In this document: one piece after another, positions 34,910 through 42,973 of the stretch
Layout of the letters: each line of letters opens with the position of its first letter
Position numbering within the stretch: the first letter of the stretch is position 1
NCBI GenBank assembly: GCA_963748985.1
Contig: CAVVKQ010000003.1
Span: forward strand, 14,408 to 78,407
From: RPQJ01 sp963748985
Lineage (GTDB): Bacteria; Pseudomonadota; Gammaproteobacteria; Steroidobacterales; Steroidobacteraceae
Direction: 5' to 3'
DNA: 64,000 nt
Made by a program: the position numbers and the translations under genes
Notes under the pieces: model-generated
Database searches by the model: none
What the model saw: the letters and a program-made list of their open reading frames with translations, nothing else
Told to the model about the DNA's origin: nothing

Positions 34910-36115
34910 ATGCTGCCCCTGCTGCAAGGAATCCGCGTCCTCGACTTCACGACGATCGTGCTCGGCCCGTATGCGACGCAGACACTCGGCGATCTCGGGG
35001 CGGACGTCATCAAGATCGAACCGCTGCAGGGCGACCTCTTTCGCACCGTGCGTCCGGGTCGATCGCGCTCGATGGGCGCGGGATTCATGGGTTTCAACCG
35101 CAACAAGCGCTCGCTCGCGATCGACCTGAAGCGGCCGGAGTCGCGCGCGGTGTTGGCGCGGCTGGTGAGCGGCGCCGACGCCATCGTGCACAACATGCGG
35201 CCCAAAGCCGCCGAGCCGCTGGGCCTCGCGTACGAACAGCTCTCGCGCATCAAGCCCGACCTCGTCTACGCCTTCGCGCCTGGTTACGACCAGAGCGGCC
35301 CGAACGCGAACGAGCCCGCGTACGACGACATCATCCAGGCCGCGGCAGGTGTCGCGGCTTTGAACGCGAATGCCCTGGGCGAACCGCGTTACCTTTCGAC
35401 AATCCTCTGCGACAAGATCGGTGGCTTGCACCTTGCGATCGCGGTGGCTACGGGCCTCGCGCACCGCGCTCGCACGGGGAAGGGCTGCTGCATCGAGGCG
35501 CCCATGTTCGAAAGCACGGTCGCGTTCCTGATGTCGGAACAGCTGGGCGGCGCAACGTTCGTACCCGCGCTCGGGCCCACGGGCTACGACCGATTGGCCG
35601 CACCCAATCGCAAGCCGTACCGTACGCAGGACGGCTTCATGGCGATCCTGCCGTACAACGGCACGCACTGGGCGGCGTTCTTCGAAATCATTGGACGCGC
35701 CGAAATCGCGCATTCCCCACAGGTGCAGGACCCGGTTCTGCGCAGCCAGAGCGTGGATTCGCTGTACGCGATCATTGCCGAGGTGGCGCCCACGCGCACG
35801 ACGGCGGCGTGGCTCGCGTCATTGCGTGCCGCCGACATTCCCTGTGCGCGCGTGAACTCGGTCGGTGACCTGTTGCAGGATCCGCACCTGGTCGCGACCG
35901 GATTCTTTCAGGAATACGACCATCCGACCGAAGGCCGCCTGCGCGCGCCACGTACCCCGTTCCGCTGGCACGACGGGACCGAACACGCGGATCGACACGC
36001 ACCTCGCCCTGGCGGAGACAGTCGCGCAGTGTTGACCGCAGCGGGATTCGAAGCCGGCGAGATTGACCGCCTGGTGGCGGACGGCGTCATTGGCGTCGAC
36101 ACGGGAAGTGAGTAG
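34910..36115 (+). CDS. CaiB/BaiF-type CoA-transferase (family III)
   Basis: 401 residues. Opens MLPLLQGIRVLDFTTIVLGPYATQTLGDLGADVIKIE, then GFNRNKRSLAIDLKRPE, IVHNMRPKAAEPLGL and YAFAPGYDQSGPN. The usual catalytic aspartate position is Glu (EAPMFESTVAF), as I recall for a subgroup of this family. It would move CoA between carboxylic acids or racemise a CoA ester. Divergent from the AMACR-like gene with a 107-base gap. Its TAG stop is formed by the first unit of the heptad element, so the final Ser-Glu residues are encoded by repeat-like bases. Confidence 0.88.
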   Translation: MLPLLQGIRVLDFTTIVLGPYATQTLGDLGADVIKIEPLQGDLFRTVRPGRSRSMGAGFMGFNRNKRSLAIDLKRPESRAVLARLVSGADAIVHNMRPKAAEPLGLAYEQLSRIKPDLVYAFAPGYDQSGPNANEPAYDDIIQAAAGVAALNANALGEPRYLSTILCDKIGGLHLAIAVATGLAHRARTGKGCCIEAPMFESTVAFLMSEQLGGATFVPALGPTGYDRLAAPNRKPYRTQDGFMAILPYNGTHWAAFFEIIGRAEIAHSPQVQDPVLRSQSVDSLYAIIAEVAPTRTTAAWLASLRAADIPCARVNSVGDLLQDPHLVATGFFQEYDHPTEGRLRAPRTPFRWHDGTEHADRHAPRPGGDSRAVLTAAGFEAGEIDRLVADGVIGVDTGSE

Positions 36116-36244
36116 TGATTAGTGATTAGTGATTAGTGAATAGTGAGTAGTCGGAGGTGCGGTGGGTCGCTGCAGTTGCAGCCGCTCGCCTGGCTTGTCA
36201 CTAATCACTACTCACTACTCACCACTCACTAATCACTAATCACT
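36111..36244. repeat. Heptad inverted-repeat element 3 (TAGTGAT type)
   Basis: Left arm: repeated TAGTGAT/TAGTGAA/TAGTGAG units ending AGTCGGAGG (36111-36157). Right arm: CACTAATCACTACTCACTAC onward (about 36199-36244). The middle contains a small CTGCAGTTGCAG palindrome. It lies between the convergent CoA-transferase and TIGR03084-like genes and overlaps the stop of the former. Confidence 0.9.
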
Positions 36245-36253
36245 TCTTCCTGG

Positions 36254-37093
36254 TCACCACTCGTTGTTGTAGCGACCCTGCTTGAACCGCGTGCCAGGCG
36301 TCGGTGGCGACTCCGGCGGACCCGCGAAACACTGCGCACTGGCCAGCCATTGCTGCGCGAAATCGCCCGTCACCGCAAGGTTCGTGTCGAGCACGTTTCG
36401 CGTCTGCGTGACGACGCGACAGAACTCCACCGCGCTGCCCTCGATGCGTTCCGCGGCCGAAGGCTCGTTCCACTCCCACAGCGCGCCGGACGGGCTCGTC
36501 AAACGCAGGTACGGCTTTACCGCGGGAACGTCACGACGGTTGACCTTGAACGTCCAGTCGAAGGTGTTGACGCCCATCACCGCGATGTTGCGCAGCCGGT
36601 CGTGCTCGACGCGGTCGATGCCGAGTGCGTCGAAGATCGCCTGCCCATGCGCCCAGGTTTCCATCTGCCGGGCACTCATGAACGACCGGGCGCTCATGTC
36701 GGGTCCGGCCCAGGCAAGGCGATGGCCAGGCTCGAAGTCGGCATAGATTTCTGCCAGCCGCTGGTACTGCGTGCGCCAGCGCTCGAGCAGGGCGGAGCCC
36801 GCACAGCCCCGCAGCCAGCGCCGTGAATAGTCGATCAGCGAGACGCCGGCAGCGCCCGCCTGGAAGATGTCGCGGAACAACGCCTGGATCTCGTCGCGAC
36901 TGCGCGCGGCGATTTCGGCGGCATTGTCAAAGAAATAGAGGTGGCCGAGTACGTCGTCGAACGACCAGCCCTTGAACTGCGTCGGCTCGGCCCAGGCTTC
37001 AGCCGGCGCGTTCCCGAGCACCGCATGCAGCGCGTCGCATTCGTCGCGGAAGTCGAGCGCCTGGCCAAGGCCGGCGATGCTGCTGTCACCCAT
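36254..37093 (-). CDS. TIGR03084-like (DinB/maleylpyruvate-isomerase fold) protein
   Basis: 279 residues from the ATG at 37093. RDECDALHAVLGNAPAEAW, then TQFKGWSFDDVLGHLYFFDN is the DinB/MDMPI four-helix-bundle start, and SARQMETWAHGQAIFDALG contains the usual conserved E-x2-H-type metal site. The protein family (TIGR03084) is often beside acyl-CoA degradation genes; its reaction is not established. It lies between the CoA-transferase and ftsZ, transcribed with ftsZ but behind a hairpin (37169-37195). Confidence 0.7.
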   Translation of the reverse strand: MGDSSIAGLGQALDFRDECDALHAVLGNAPAEAWAEPTQFKGWSFDDVLGHLYFFDNAAEIAARSRDEIQALFRDIFQAGAAGVSLIDYSRRWLRGCAGSALLERWRTQYQRLAEIYADFEPGHRLAWAGPDMSARSFMSARQMETWAHGQAIFDALGIDRVEHDRLRNIAVMGVNTFDWTFKVNRRDVPAVKPYLRLTSPSGALWEWNEPSAAERIEGSAVEFCRVVTQTRNVLDTNLAVTGDFAQQWLASAQCFAGPPESPPTPGTRFKQGRYNNEW

Positions 37094-37168
37094 CTTTGTA
37101 CACCCTGGAACCGATGGACAGAGCCAGGCGGAGGCCCGGAGCAGGGAACCTCCACCTGGACTCTGCAT

Positions 37169-37195
37169 GCCTTTCCCGAGGCTGGCGGGAAAGGC
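37169..37195 (-). terminator. Hairpin after ftsZ
   Basis: A perfect 10-base stem GCCTTTCCCG / CGGGAAAGGC with a 7-base loop, 8 bases past the ftsZ stop. No T-run, so perhaps a stability or weak termination structure at the end of the division cluster. Confidence 0.55.
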
Positions 37196-37203
37196 GATCG
37201 TCG

Positions 37204-38373
37204 TCAGTCGGCTTGCCGGCGCAGGAATGCCGGAATGTCGATGAACGATTCGTCGCCGTGGTTGTGGCTCAGGCCATCGCCGACGGCACGCGCACGCTCG
37301 CGCAGGCGCGGCGGCGTGTCATAGGCCGAGTAGTCGCCCACGCCGAGCGGCGCACGACGGCGGTCGGCACGGCCCACGCCCTGGACCATCGTCGGCTGCG
37401 GCACAGCCTTGGCGACGGCGCGGCCAATGCCGGTGGCGACGACGGTGACGCGAATCTGGTCCGTCATCTCCGGATCGATCACGTAGCCAACGACGACGGT
37501 TGCATCGTCCGAGGCGAATTGCTTCACGGTTTCGCCGACGAGGTGGAACTCGCTGGTGCGCAGGTCCATCCCGGCCGTGACGTTGATCAGCAGGCCGTGG
37601 GCGCCCGACAGGTTCACATCCTCGAGCAGCGGGCTCGAGATCGCGGCTTCCGCGGCGGCGCGCGCGCGGTTCTCGCCGGTAGCGTGTCCGGAGCCCATCA
37701 TCGCCATGCCGGTCTCGGCCATGACGGTGCGGACGTCGGCGAAGTCGACGTTGATCATGCCAGGTCGCGTGATCAGTTCCGCGATGCCCTGCACGGCGCC
37801 CTGCAGCACCTGGTTCGCCGTCTTGAACGCGTCGAGCAGCGTAATGTCGCCGCCGAGCACCGTGAGCAGCTTCTGGTTCGGGATCGTGATCAGCGAGTCG
37901 ACGTACTTGTGCAGCTCGTTGATGCCCTGCTCTGCCAGTGACGTGCGCTTGTTGCCTTCCATTTCGAAAGGCTTGGTCACGACGGCGACCGTCAGGATGC
38001 CGAGTTCCTTGGCTACCTGCGCCACGATCGGCGCGGCGCCCGTTCCCGTGCCACCACCCATGCCGGCGGTGATGAAGATCATGTCCGAGCCTTCGATCAG
38101 CTCGACGATGCGGTCGCGGTCCTCCATCGCCGCCTGGCGGCCGACTTCAGGATCCGCGCCGGCGCCGAGGCCCTTGGTGATGTTCGAGCCGATCTGCAGG
38201 CTCGCCTTGACCTTCGAGTGCTTGAGCGCTTGTGCATCGGTGTTGATGCACACGAAATCGACGCCTTCGATGCCTGAGTTGACCATGTGGCTCACGGCGT
38301 TGCCGCCGCCGCCGCCCACGCCTACCACCTTGATGATTGCGCCTTGGTTTTCCGTATCTGCGAGTACGAACAT
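37204..38373 (-). CDS. ftsZ: Cell division GTPase FtsZ
   Basis: 389 residues. IIKVVGVGGGGGNAVSHM, the tubulin signature AGMGGGTGTGAAP, the synergy-loop segment (NVDFADVRTVMAETG) and a short linker ending in the conserved tail SFIDIPAFLRRQ, which binds FtsA and ZipA. It forms the Z ring. The start at 38373 (MFVLADTENQG) has GGAG ten bases upstream; an in-frame TTG at 38394 is less likely. Unlike the other cluster genes it is separated from its upstream partner ftsA by 190 bases, containing a heptad arm and a 9-base tandem repeat. Confidence 0.98.
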   Translation of the reverse strand: MFVLADTENQGAIIKVVGVGGGGGNAVSHMVNSGIEGVDFVCINTDAQALKHSKVKASLQIGSNITKGLGAGADPEVGRQAAMEDRDRIVELIEGSDMIFITAGMGGGTGTGAAPIVAQVAKELGILTVAVVTKPFEMEGNKRTSLAEQGINELHKYVDSLITIPNQKLLTVLGGDITLLDAFKTANQVLQGAVQGIAELITRPGMINVDFADVRTVMAETGMAMMGSGHATGENRARAAAEAAISSPLLEDVNLSGAHGLLINVTAGMDLRTSEFHLVGETVKQFASDDATVVVGYVIDPEMTDQIRVTVVATGIGRAVAKAVPQPTMVQGVGRADRRRAPLGVGDYSAYDTPPRLRERARAVGDGLSHNHGDESFIDIPAFLRRQAD

Positions 38374-38465
38374 GGGTGTGCTGCTCCGTATCAAGAAAAA
38401 TGACGAATGACTTGTTGCCTGGCACGGCAGCCTTTACCGCGCCCCGAAAAAACTCTGTGTTCCCC

Positions 38466-38528
38466 TTCCTGCCCTTCCTGTCCTTCCTGCCCTTCCTGTC
38501 CTTCCTGCCCTTCCTGCCCTTCCTGCCC
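38466..38528 (-). repeat. 9-base tandem repeat upstream of ftsZ
   Basis: Seven copies of TTCCTG(C/T)CC on the plus strand. In the ftsZ transcript this reads GGGCAGGAA / GGACAGGAA seven times, a purine-rich tract full of AGGA Shine-Dalgarno-like elements, 93-155 bases before the ftsZ start. Copy number could vary by slippage. Confidence 0.92.
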
Positions 38529-38563
38529 TTCCGACTAACCCCTATCCCCTAACCCCTAACCCC
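38529..38563 (-). repeat. Heptad element 4, single TTAGGGG-type arm
   Basis: On the minus strand: GGGG-TTAGGGG-TTAGGGG-ATAGGGG-TTAGTCGGAA, starting 1 base after the ftsA stop and joined directly to the 9-base repeat. It is nearly the same as one arm of element 1 at 25584. The partner arm is missing. Confidence 0.88.
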
Positions 38564-38564
38564 T

Positions 38565-39797
38565 TCAAAAATTCCCCTTGAACCAGTCCCGCATGCGCTG
38601 GATGGTCTTGCGCGGACCCATCCCGCCCTGCGACGACGGATGCACGTGGCGGGTGCTGCGCCCGAACAGCAGCAGCCCGACGCCGGTCGAATGAATCGGA
38701 TTGCGCACGACGTCCACCAGCCCGCTCACGCCCTGGGGCAGGCCGAGCCGCACCGGCGCGTGGAAAATCTCCTCGGCCAGTTCGATGACGCCGTCCATTT
38801 TCGCGCTGCCGCCCGTGAGGACGATGCCGGCTGCGATCTTGTCGTGGTAATCGGAGCGCGCGAGTTCGTCGCGCACGAGCACGAAGATCTCCTCGTAGCG
38901 CGCCTCGACGACGCTTGCGAGCGTCTGCCGCGCGAGACGCCGCGCGGGGCGATCGCCCACGCTCGGCACTTCGATGGTCTCGTCCGCATTCGCGAGCTGC
39001 GACAGCGCGCATGCGTACTTCACCTTGAGTTCCTCGGCATGGTGCGTAGGCGTGCGCAGGCTCTGCGCGATGTCGTTGGTGACGAGGTCGCCCGCGATCG
39101 GGATGACGGCGGTGTGCCGGATCGCGCCGCCTGCGAAGACCGCCACGTCGGTGGTGCCGCCGCCGATGTCGATCAGGCAGACACCGAGTTCCTTCTCGTC
39201 GTCGGCCAGCACGGCGTAGCTCGACGCCAGCTGTTCGAGCACGATGTCCTCGACCTCGAGGCCGCAGCGCTGCACGCACTTGACGATGTTCTGCGCCGCG
39301 CTTTCCGCGCCGGTCACGATGTGGACCTTCGCTTCGAGCCGCACGCCCGACATGCCGACGGGCTCGCGAATGCCGTCCTGCGCGTCGATGATGAATTCCT
39401 GCGGCAGGATGTGCAGGATCTTCTGGTCCGCGGGAATCGCCACGGCGCGCGCCGCGTCGATCACGCGCTCGACGTCGCTCTGCGTGACTTCCTTGTCGCG
39501 GATCGCGACGATGCCGTGCGAATTCAGGCTCCGCACGTGGCTGCCGGCGATGCCGGCGAACACGGAATGAATCTGGCAACCTGCCATCAGCTCGGCTTCC
39601 TCGACCGCGCGCTGGATCGACTGCACGGTCGAGTCGATGTTGACGACGACGCCGCGCTTCAACCCGCGCGACGGGTGCGAGCCCACGCCCACGACGTCGA
39701 TCGTGCCGTCCACGGTAAGCTCGCCGACGATGGCGACGACTTTCGACGTACCGATGTCGAGTCCGACGAGCAGGTTTCTTTCGGGCTTTCTAGGCAT
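38565..39797 (-). CDS. ftsA: Cell division protein FtsA
   Basis: A 410-residue actin-like protein. LLVGLDIGTSKVVAIVGEL (phosphate 1), the SHMA-type 1C domain, CLIDIGGGTTDVAVFAGG (phosphate 2), AGIVLTGGSAKMDG (adenosine motif), and the C-terminal amphipathic membrane helix ending QRMRDWFKGNF. It tethers FtsZ to the membrane. The start overlaps the ftsQ stop by 8 bases. A heptad arm begins right after its stop. Confidence 0.98.
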   Translation of the reverse strand: MPRKPERNLLVGLDIGTSKVVAIVGELTVDGTIDVVGVGSHPSRGLKRGVVVNIDSTVQSIQRAVEEAELMAGCQIHSVFAGIAGSHVRSLNSHGIVAIRDKEVTQSDVERVIDAARAVAIPADQKILHILPQEFIIDAQDGIREPVGMSGVRLEAKVHIVTGAESAAQNIVKCVQRCGLEVEDIVLEQLASSYAVLADDEKELGVCLIDIGGGTTDVAVFAGGAIRHTAVIPIAGDLVTNDIAQSLRTPTHHAEELKVKYACALSQLANADETIEVPSVGDRPARRLARQTLASVVEARYEEIFVLVRDELARSDYHDKIAAGIVLTGGSAKMDGVIELAEEIFHAPVRLGLPQGVSGLVDVVRNPIHSTGVGLLLFGRSTRHVHPSSQGGMGPRKTIQRMRDWFKGNF

Positions 39798-40587
39798 CGG
39801 GTGTCGCGTCCTGCTGCGGGGCGACGGCCAGTGCGGAACGGGCGTTCCAGCCCACGCTGAAGCCGTTCGTGTAGCGCATGTCCACGTAATTGATCTCCGC
39901 GACCCGCTTCGCCACCGTCGGGCTCGCGAGTCGAATGAAGCGTTCGAGGCGGTTCTTGACGTCCTGCCGGCCGAGCCTGACCTGCAGGCCATCCGCCAGC
40001 TCGAGTTCCCACGCACCGCGGTCGTCGAGCCGGACGCCCGTGAGGCGCAGTCCGGACTCGAGCAGGCGGCCCTGGGCATCGATGTACAGTTGCGCAACCT
40101 GCGACTCGCTGCCTTCCGGGCCTTCGAGCAGCGGCAGTTCCGGCGGCACGTAGCGCGCGTTGCGGATGAAGAGTTCGCCGCGCGCGTTCAGCAGCCCGGC
40201 GTCGTTCCACCGCGCCGCTGCCACCTCCTCGTTGATTACGACGCGGATTGCATCCGGCCACACACGGGTCACGACGGCACTGTCTACCCAGTCGGTCGAC
40301 TCGACGCGCTTGCGAATGCGCTCAAGGTCCACTGAAGCCAGGCCGCCCTGCGCGACTTGCGCGACGGCGCTCTCGATCTCCGGTGGCGAGACGCGATGGA
40401 AGGTGCCTTCGAGCAGGACCCTGCGCACTGGACGGTCCAGCGCAAAGATCAGCAGCAGCACCACTACTGCACAGCCGGCGACGATGGCGGCCGTGGTCCC
40501 GATCGCGCTCCAGTCCAGGCTCTCCCACCACTTGGGCTCGGGTCGGGTCGCCTGCTTGCGCTGCTTCTTGCCGAACGGCAGTTTCAT
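39790..40587 (-). CDS. ftsQ: Cell division protein FtsQ
   Basis: 265 residues. Short basic cytoplasmic tail (KLPFGKKQRKQ), one membrane helix (TTAAIVAGCAVVVLLLIFAL), a POTRA domain beginning RRVLLEGTFHRVSPPEIESAV, and a beta domain with the GRQDVKNRLERFIRL and INYVDMRYTNGFSVGW segments. It bridges early and late divisome proteins in the periplasm. Preceded by a strong AGGAGG ribosome site; overlaps ddlB by 4 bases. Confidence 0.95.
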   Translation of the reverse strand: MKLPFGKKQRKQATRPEPKWWESLDWSAIGTTAAIVAGCAVVVLLLIFALDRPVRRVLLEGTFHRVSPPEIESAVAQVAQGGLASVDLERIRKRVESTDWVDSAVVTRVWPDAIRVVINEEVAAARWNDAGLLNARGELFIRNARYVPPELPLLEGPEGSESQVAQLYIDAQGRLLESGLRLTGVRLDDRGAWELELADGLQVRLGRQDVKNRLERFIRLASPTVAKRVAEINYVDMRYTNGFSVGWNARSALAVAPQQDATPDA

Positions 40588-41549
40588 CGACGTGCCTCCT
40601 GGACACGGCAGCTCGTTTCGAGGACCCGCCAGACGAGCTCGTCGAATTCGATCCCGCGCTGGCGTGCGGCCTTCGGCACCAGCGAATGACTGGTCATGCC
40701 CGGCGCCGTGTTCACTTCGAGCAACCACGGCCTGCCCGCACGGTCGCGCATGAAATCGACGCGGCCCCAGCCGCTGCAGCCGACCGCAAAAAACGCCGCG
40801 AGGGTAAGGCCCGCAAGTTCCTGCTCCGCGGCACCCGTCATGCCGGGACACAGGTACTGCGTGTCCTCGGCGACGTACTTCGCGTGGTAGTCGTAGTACT
40901 CGCCAGCCGGCACGATCCGGATGGACGGCAGCGCTTCGAGCCCAAGCACGCCCACCGTGTACTCCTCGCCCTGGATCAGCTGCTCGACCAGCAGCGAGCC
41001 TTCGTAACGCGCCGCCAGCTCGACGGCCGCCACGAGATCCGCATCCCTGAAGCAGCGCGTGATGCCGACGCTCGAGCCTTCGCACGCAGGCTTGACGATC
41101 ACCGGCAGGCCCAGCTTGTGGGCTGCCGCGACGACGTCCTCGCCGCGCTGCAGGTTCACGTACGCCGGAGTCGGCAGGCCGAGTGCGAGCCACACCTGCT
41201 TGGTGCGGATCTTGTCCATCGCGAGCGCGGACCCGAGCACGCCCGAACCCGTGTAGGGCACGCCCAGTGCATCGAGCAGCCCCTGCAGTACGCCGTCTTC
41301 GCCACCGCCGCGGTTGCCGTGCAGGATGTTGAAGACCCGATCGAACTTGCGGCCGCCCGGCGCGTTCAACGCAGCAACCAGGGCAGGAATACCGTCGACG
41401 GCCGTGGCGTCGACGCCGCGGCGTTGCAGCGCTGCGAGCACGTTGCGGCCCGAATCGAGCGATACCTCGCGTTCCGACGACGTGCCGCCGAGCAGCACGG
41501 CGACGCGGCCGAACCGGGTGGGATCCTGGATGAGCAGGGGCGAAGTCAT
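40584..41549 (-). CDS. ddlB: D-alanine--D-alanine ligase
   Basis: A 321-residue ATP-grasp enzyme. FGRVAVLLGGTSSEREVSLD, NILHGNRGGGEDGVLQGLLD, the PVIVKPACEGSSVGITR ATP-binding strand and EVNTAPGMTSHSLVPKAA are intact. It makes the D-Ala-D-Ala dipeptide for the UDP-MurNAc-pentapeptide. ATGA overlap with the murC stop. Confidence 0.97.
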   Translation of the reverse strand: MTSPLLIQDPTRFGRVAVLLGGTSSEREVSLDSGRNVLAALQRRGVDATAVDGIPALVAALNAPGGRKFDRVFNILHGNRGGGEDGVLQGLLDALGVPYTGSGVLGSALAMDKIRTKQVWLALGLPTPAYVNLQRGEDVVAAAHKLGLPVIVKPACEGSSVGITRCFRDADLVAAVELAARYEGSLLVEQLIQGEEYTVGVLGLEALPSIRIVPAGEYYDYHAKYVAEDTQYLCPGMTGAAEQELAGLTLAAFFAVGCSGWGRVDFMRDRAGRPWLLEVNTAPGMTSHSLVPKAARQRGIEFDELVWRVLETSCRVQEARR

Positions 41550-42973
41550 GCGCGCTGGCCTCGCATCGCGACTGCAGCCGGCAGGGTGCGCGGCAGTTCG
41601 CTGGCGACGGCGCCGATGTGACCGGCGCCCATCGTCAGTACCACGTCGCCCTCACGCACGATTCCGGCCAGTGCGTCCGGCAGCTCGTCGAGCGACCTGA
41701 GCAGCACGGGTTCCACGCGGCCCCGTGAGCGGATCGCACGGCAGAGCGCCTTGCCGTCGGCACCGGGGATCGGGGCTTCGCCCGCCGCGTACACCTCGGC
41801 CACGACGAGCGCGTCCGAATCGGCGAGCACCTGCGCGAACTCGTCGAGGAGATCGCGTGTGCGCGTGTAACGGTGCGGCTGGAAGGCCAGCACGACACGA
41901 CGTCCCGGCCAGCCCTGGCGTACGGCTTCGACGGTGGCAGCGATCTCTGTCGGGTGATGGCCGTAGTCGTCCACGATCGTGACCCTGCCGGCGCCGGTGT
42001 CGACGTCGGCGAGCCACTGCAGGCGACGTTCGATGCCCTGGAATCCGGCCAGCGCGCGCTGGATGGCGGCATCGTCGATCTCGAGCTCGGTCGCGACGGA
42101 GATCACCGCCAGGGCATTCAGCACGTTGTGGCGGCCGGGCAGGTTCAACGTGACCGGCAACGGCGGCGCGGCGCCCGGGCGCAGCACCGTGAACTTCGAC
42201 TGGCCCGCGAGTCGCTCGACGTCCACCGCACGCACATCTGCGGATTCGTCGAAACCGTAGGTCAGGTAAGGCCGCGCGATGCTGGGAATCAGTGCACGCA
42301 CGTTCGCATCGTCATTGCAGACGACCGCGAGCCCGTAGAACGGCAGGTTGTGCAGGAACTCGACGAAGCTGAGTTTCAGCTTCTCGAAGTCGCCGCCGTG
42401 TGTGCCGAGGTGGTCGGCGTCGACGTTGGTGACGATCGCAATCATCGGCTGCAGGTGCGTGAACGATGCATCGCTCTCGTCGGCCTCGGCGACCAGGAAC
42501 TCGCCGGCTCCGAGACGCGCATTGCTGGCCGCGCTCTTCAGCCGACCGCCAATGACGAACGTGGGGTCCGTGCCGCCTTCGGCCATGACGCTGGCCATCA
42601 GGCTCGTCGTGGTGGTCTTGCCATGGGTGCCAGCCACGGCGATCGAATAGCGGAAGCGCATCAGTTCGCCGAGCATCTCGGCGCGCTTCACGACCGGAAT
42701 GCGCCCGGCCAATGCACGCTCCACTTCCGGGTTCGAGGCGTCAATCGCGCTCGAAACCACGACCACGTCGGCGCCATCGACGTTCCCGGCGCGGTGGCCG
42801 ATCAGCACGCGCGCGCCGAGCTGCTGCAGGCGTTCGGTGGACTCGCCTTGCTTCAGGTCGGAGCCCTGCACCGCGTAACCGAGGTTCAGCAGCACTTCAG
42901 CGATGCCACACATGCCACTGCCGCCGATACCGACGAAGTGGATCGTGTGAATCCGGCGCATGCGGTCCTTCAT
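41546..42973 (-). CDS. murC: UDP-N-acetylmuramate--L-alanine ligase
   Basis: A 475-residue Mur ligase. N-terminal Rossmann motif VGIGGSGMCGIAEVLLNLGY, the P-loop VAGTHGKTTTTSLMA, the EADESDASFTHLQP metal segment, and ligase C-domain VDDYGHHPTEIAATV. It adds L-Ala to UDP-MurNAc. It overlaps ddlB and murG by 4 bases each. The cluster genes MurC, MurD, MurE and MurF are all present here. Confidence 0.97.
   Translation of the reverse strand: MKDRMRRIHTIHFVGIGGSGMCGIAEVLLNLGYAVQGSDLKQGESTERLQQLGARVLIGHRAGNVDGADVVVVSSAIDASNPEVERALAGRIPVVKRAEMLGELMRFRYSIAVAGTHGKTTTTSLMASVMAEGGTDPTFVIGGRLKSAASNARLGAGEFLVAEADESDASFTHLQPMIAIVTNVDADHLGTHGGDFEKLKLSFVEFLHNLPFYGLAVVCNDDANVRALIPSIARPYLTYGFDESADVRAVDVERLAGQSKFTVLRPGAAPPLPVTLNLPGRHNVLNALAVISVATELEIDDAAIQRALAGFQGIERRLQWLADVDTGAGRVTIVDDYGHHPTEIAATVEAVRQGWPGRRVVLAFQPHRYTRTRDLLDEFAQVLADSDALVVAEVYAAGEAPIPGADGKALCRAIRSRGRVEPVLLRSLDELPDALAGIVREGDVVLTMGAGHIGAVASELPRTLPAAVAMRGQRA

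Noticed and set aside
36111..36244. TAGTGAT repeats as a CRISPR array
   Set aside because: Units are 7 bases with no spacers and no cas genes; the arrangement is an inverted repeat.
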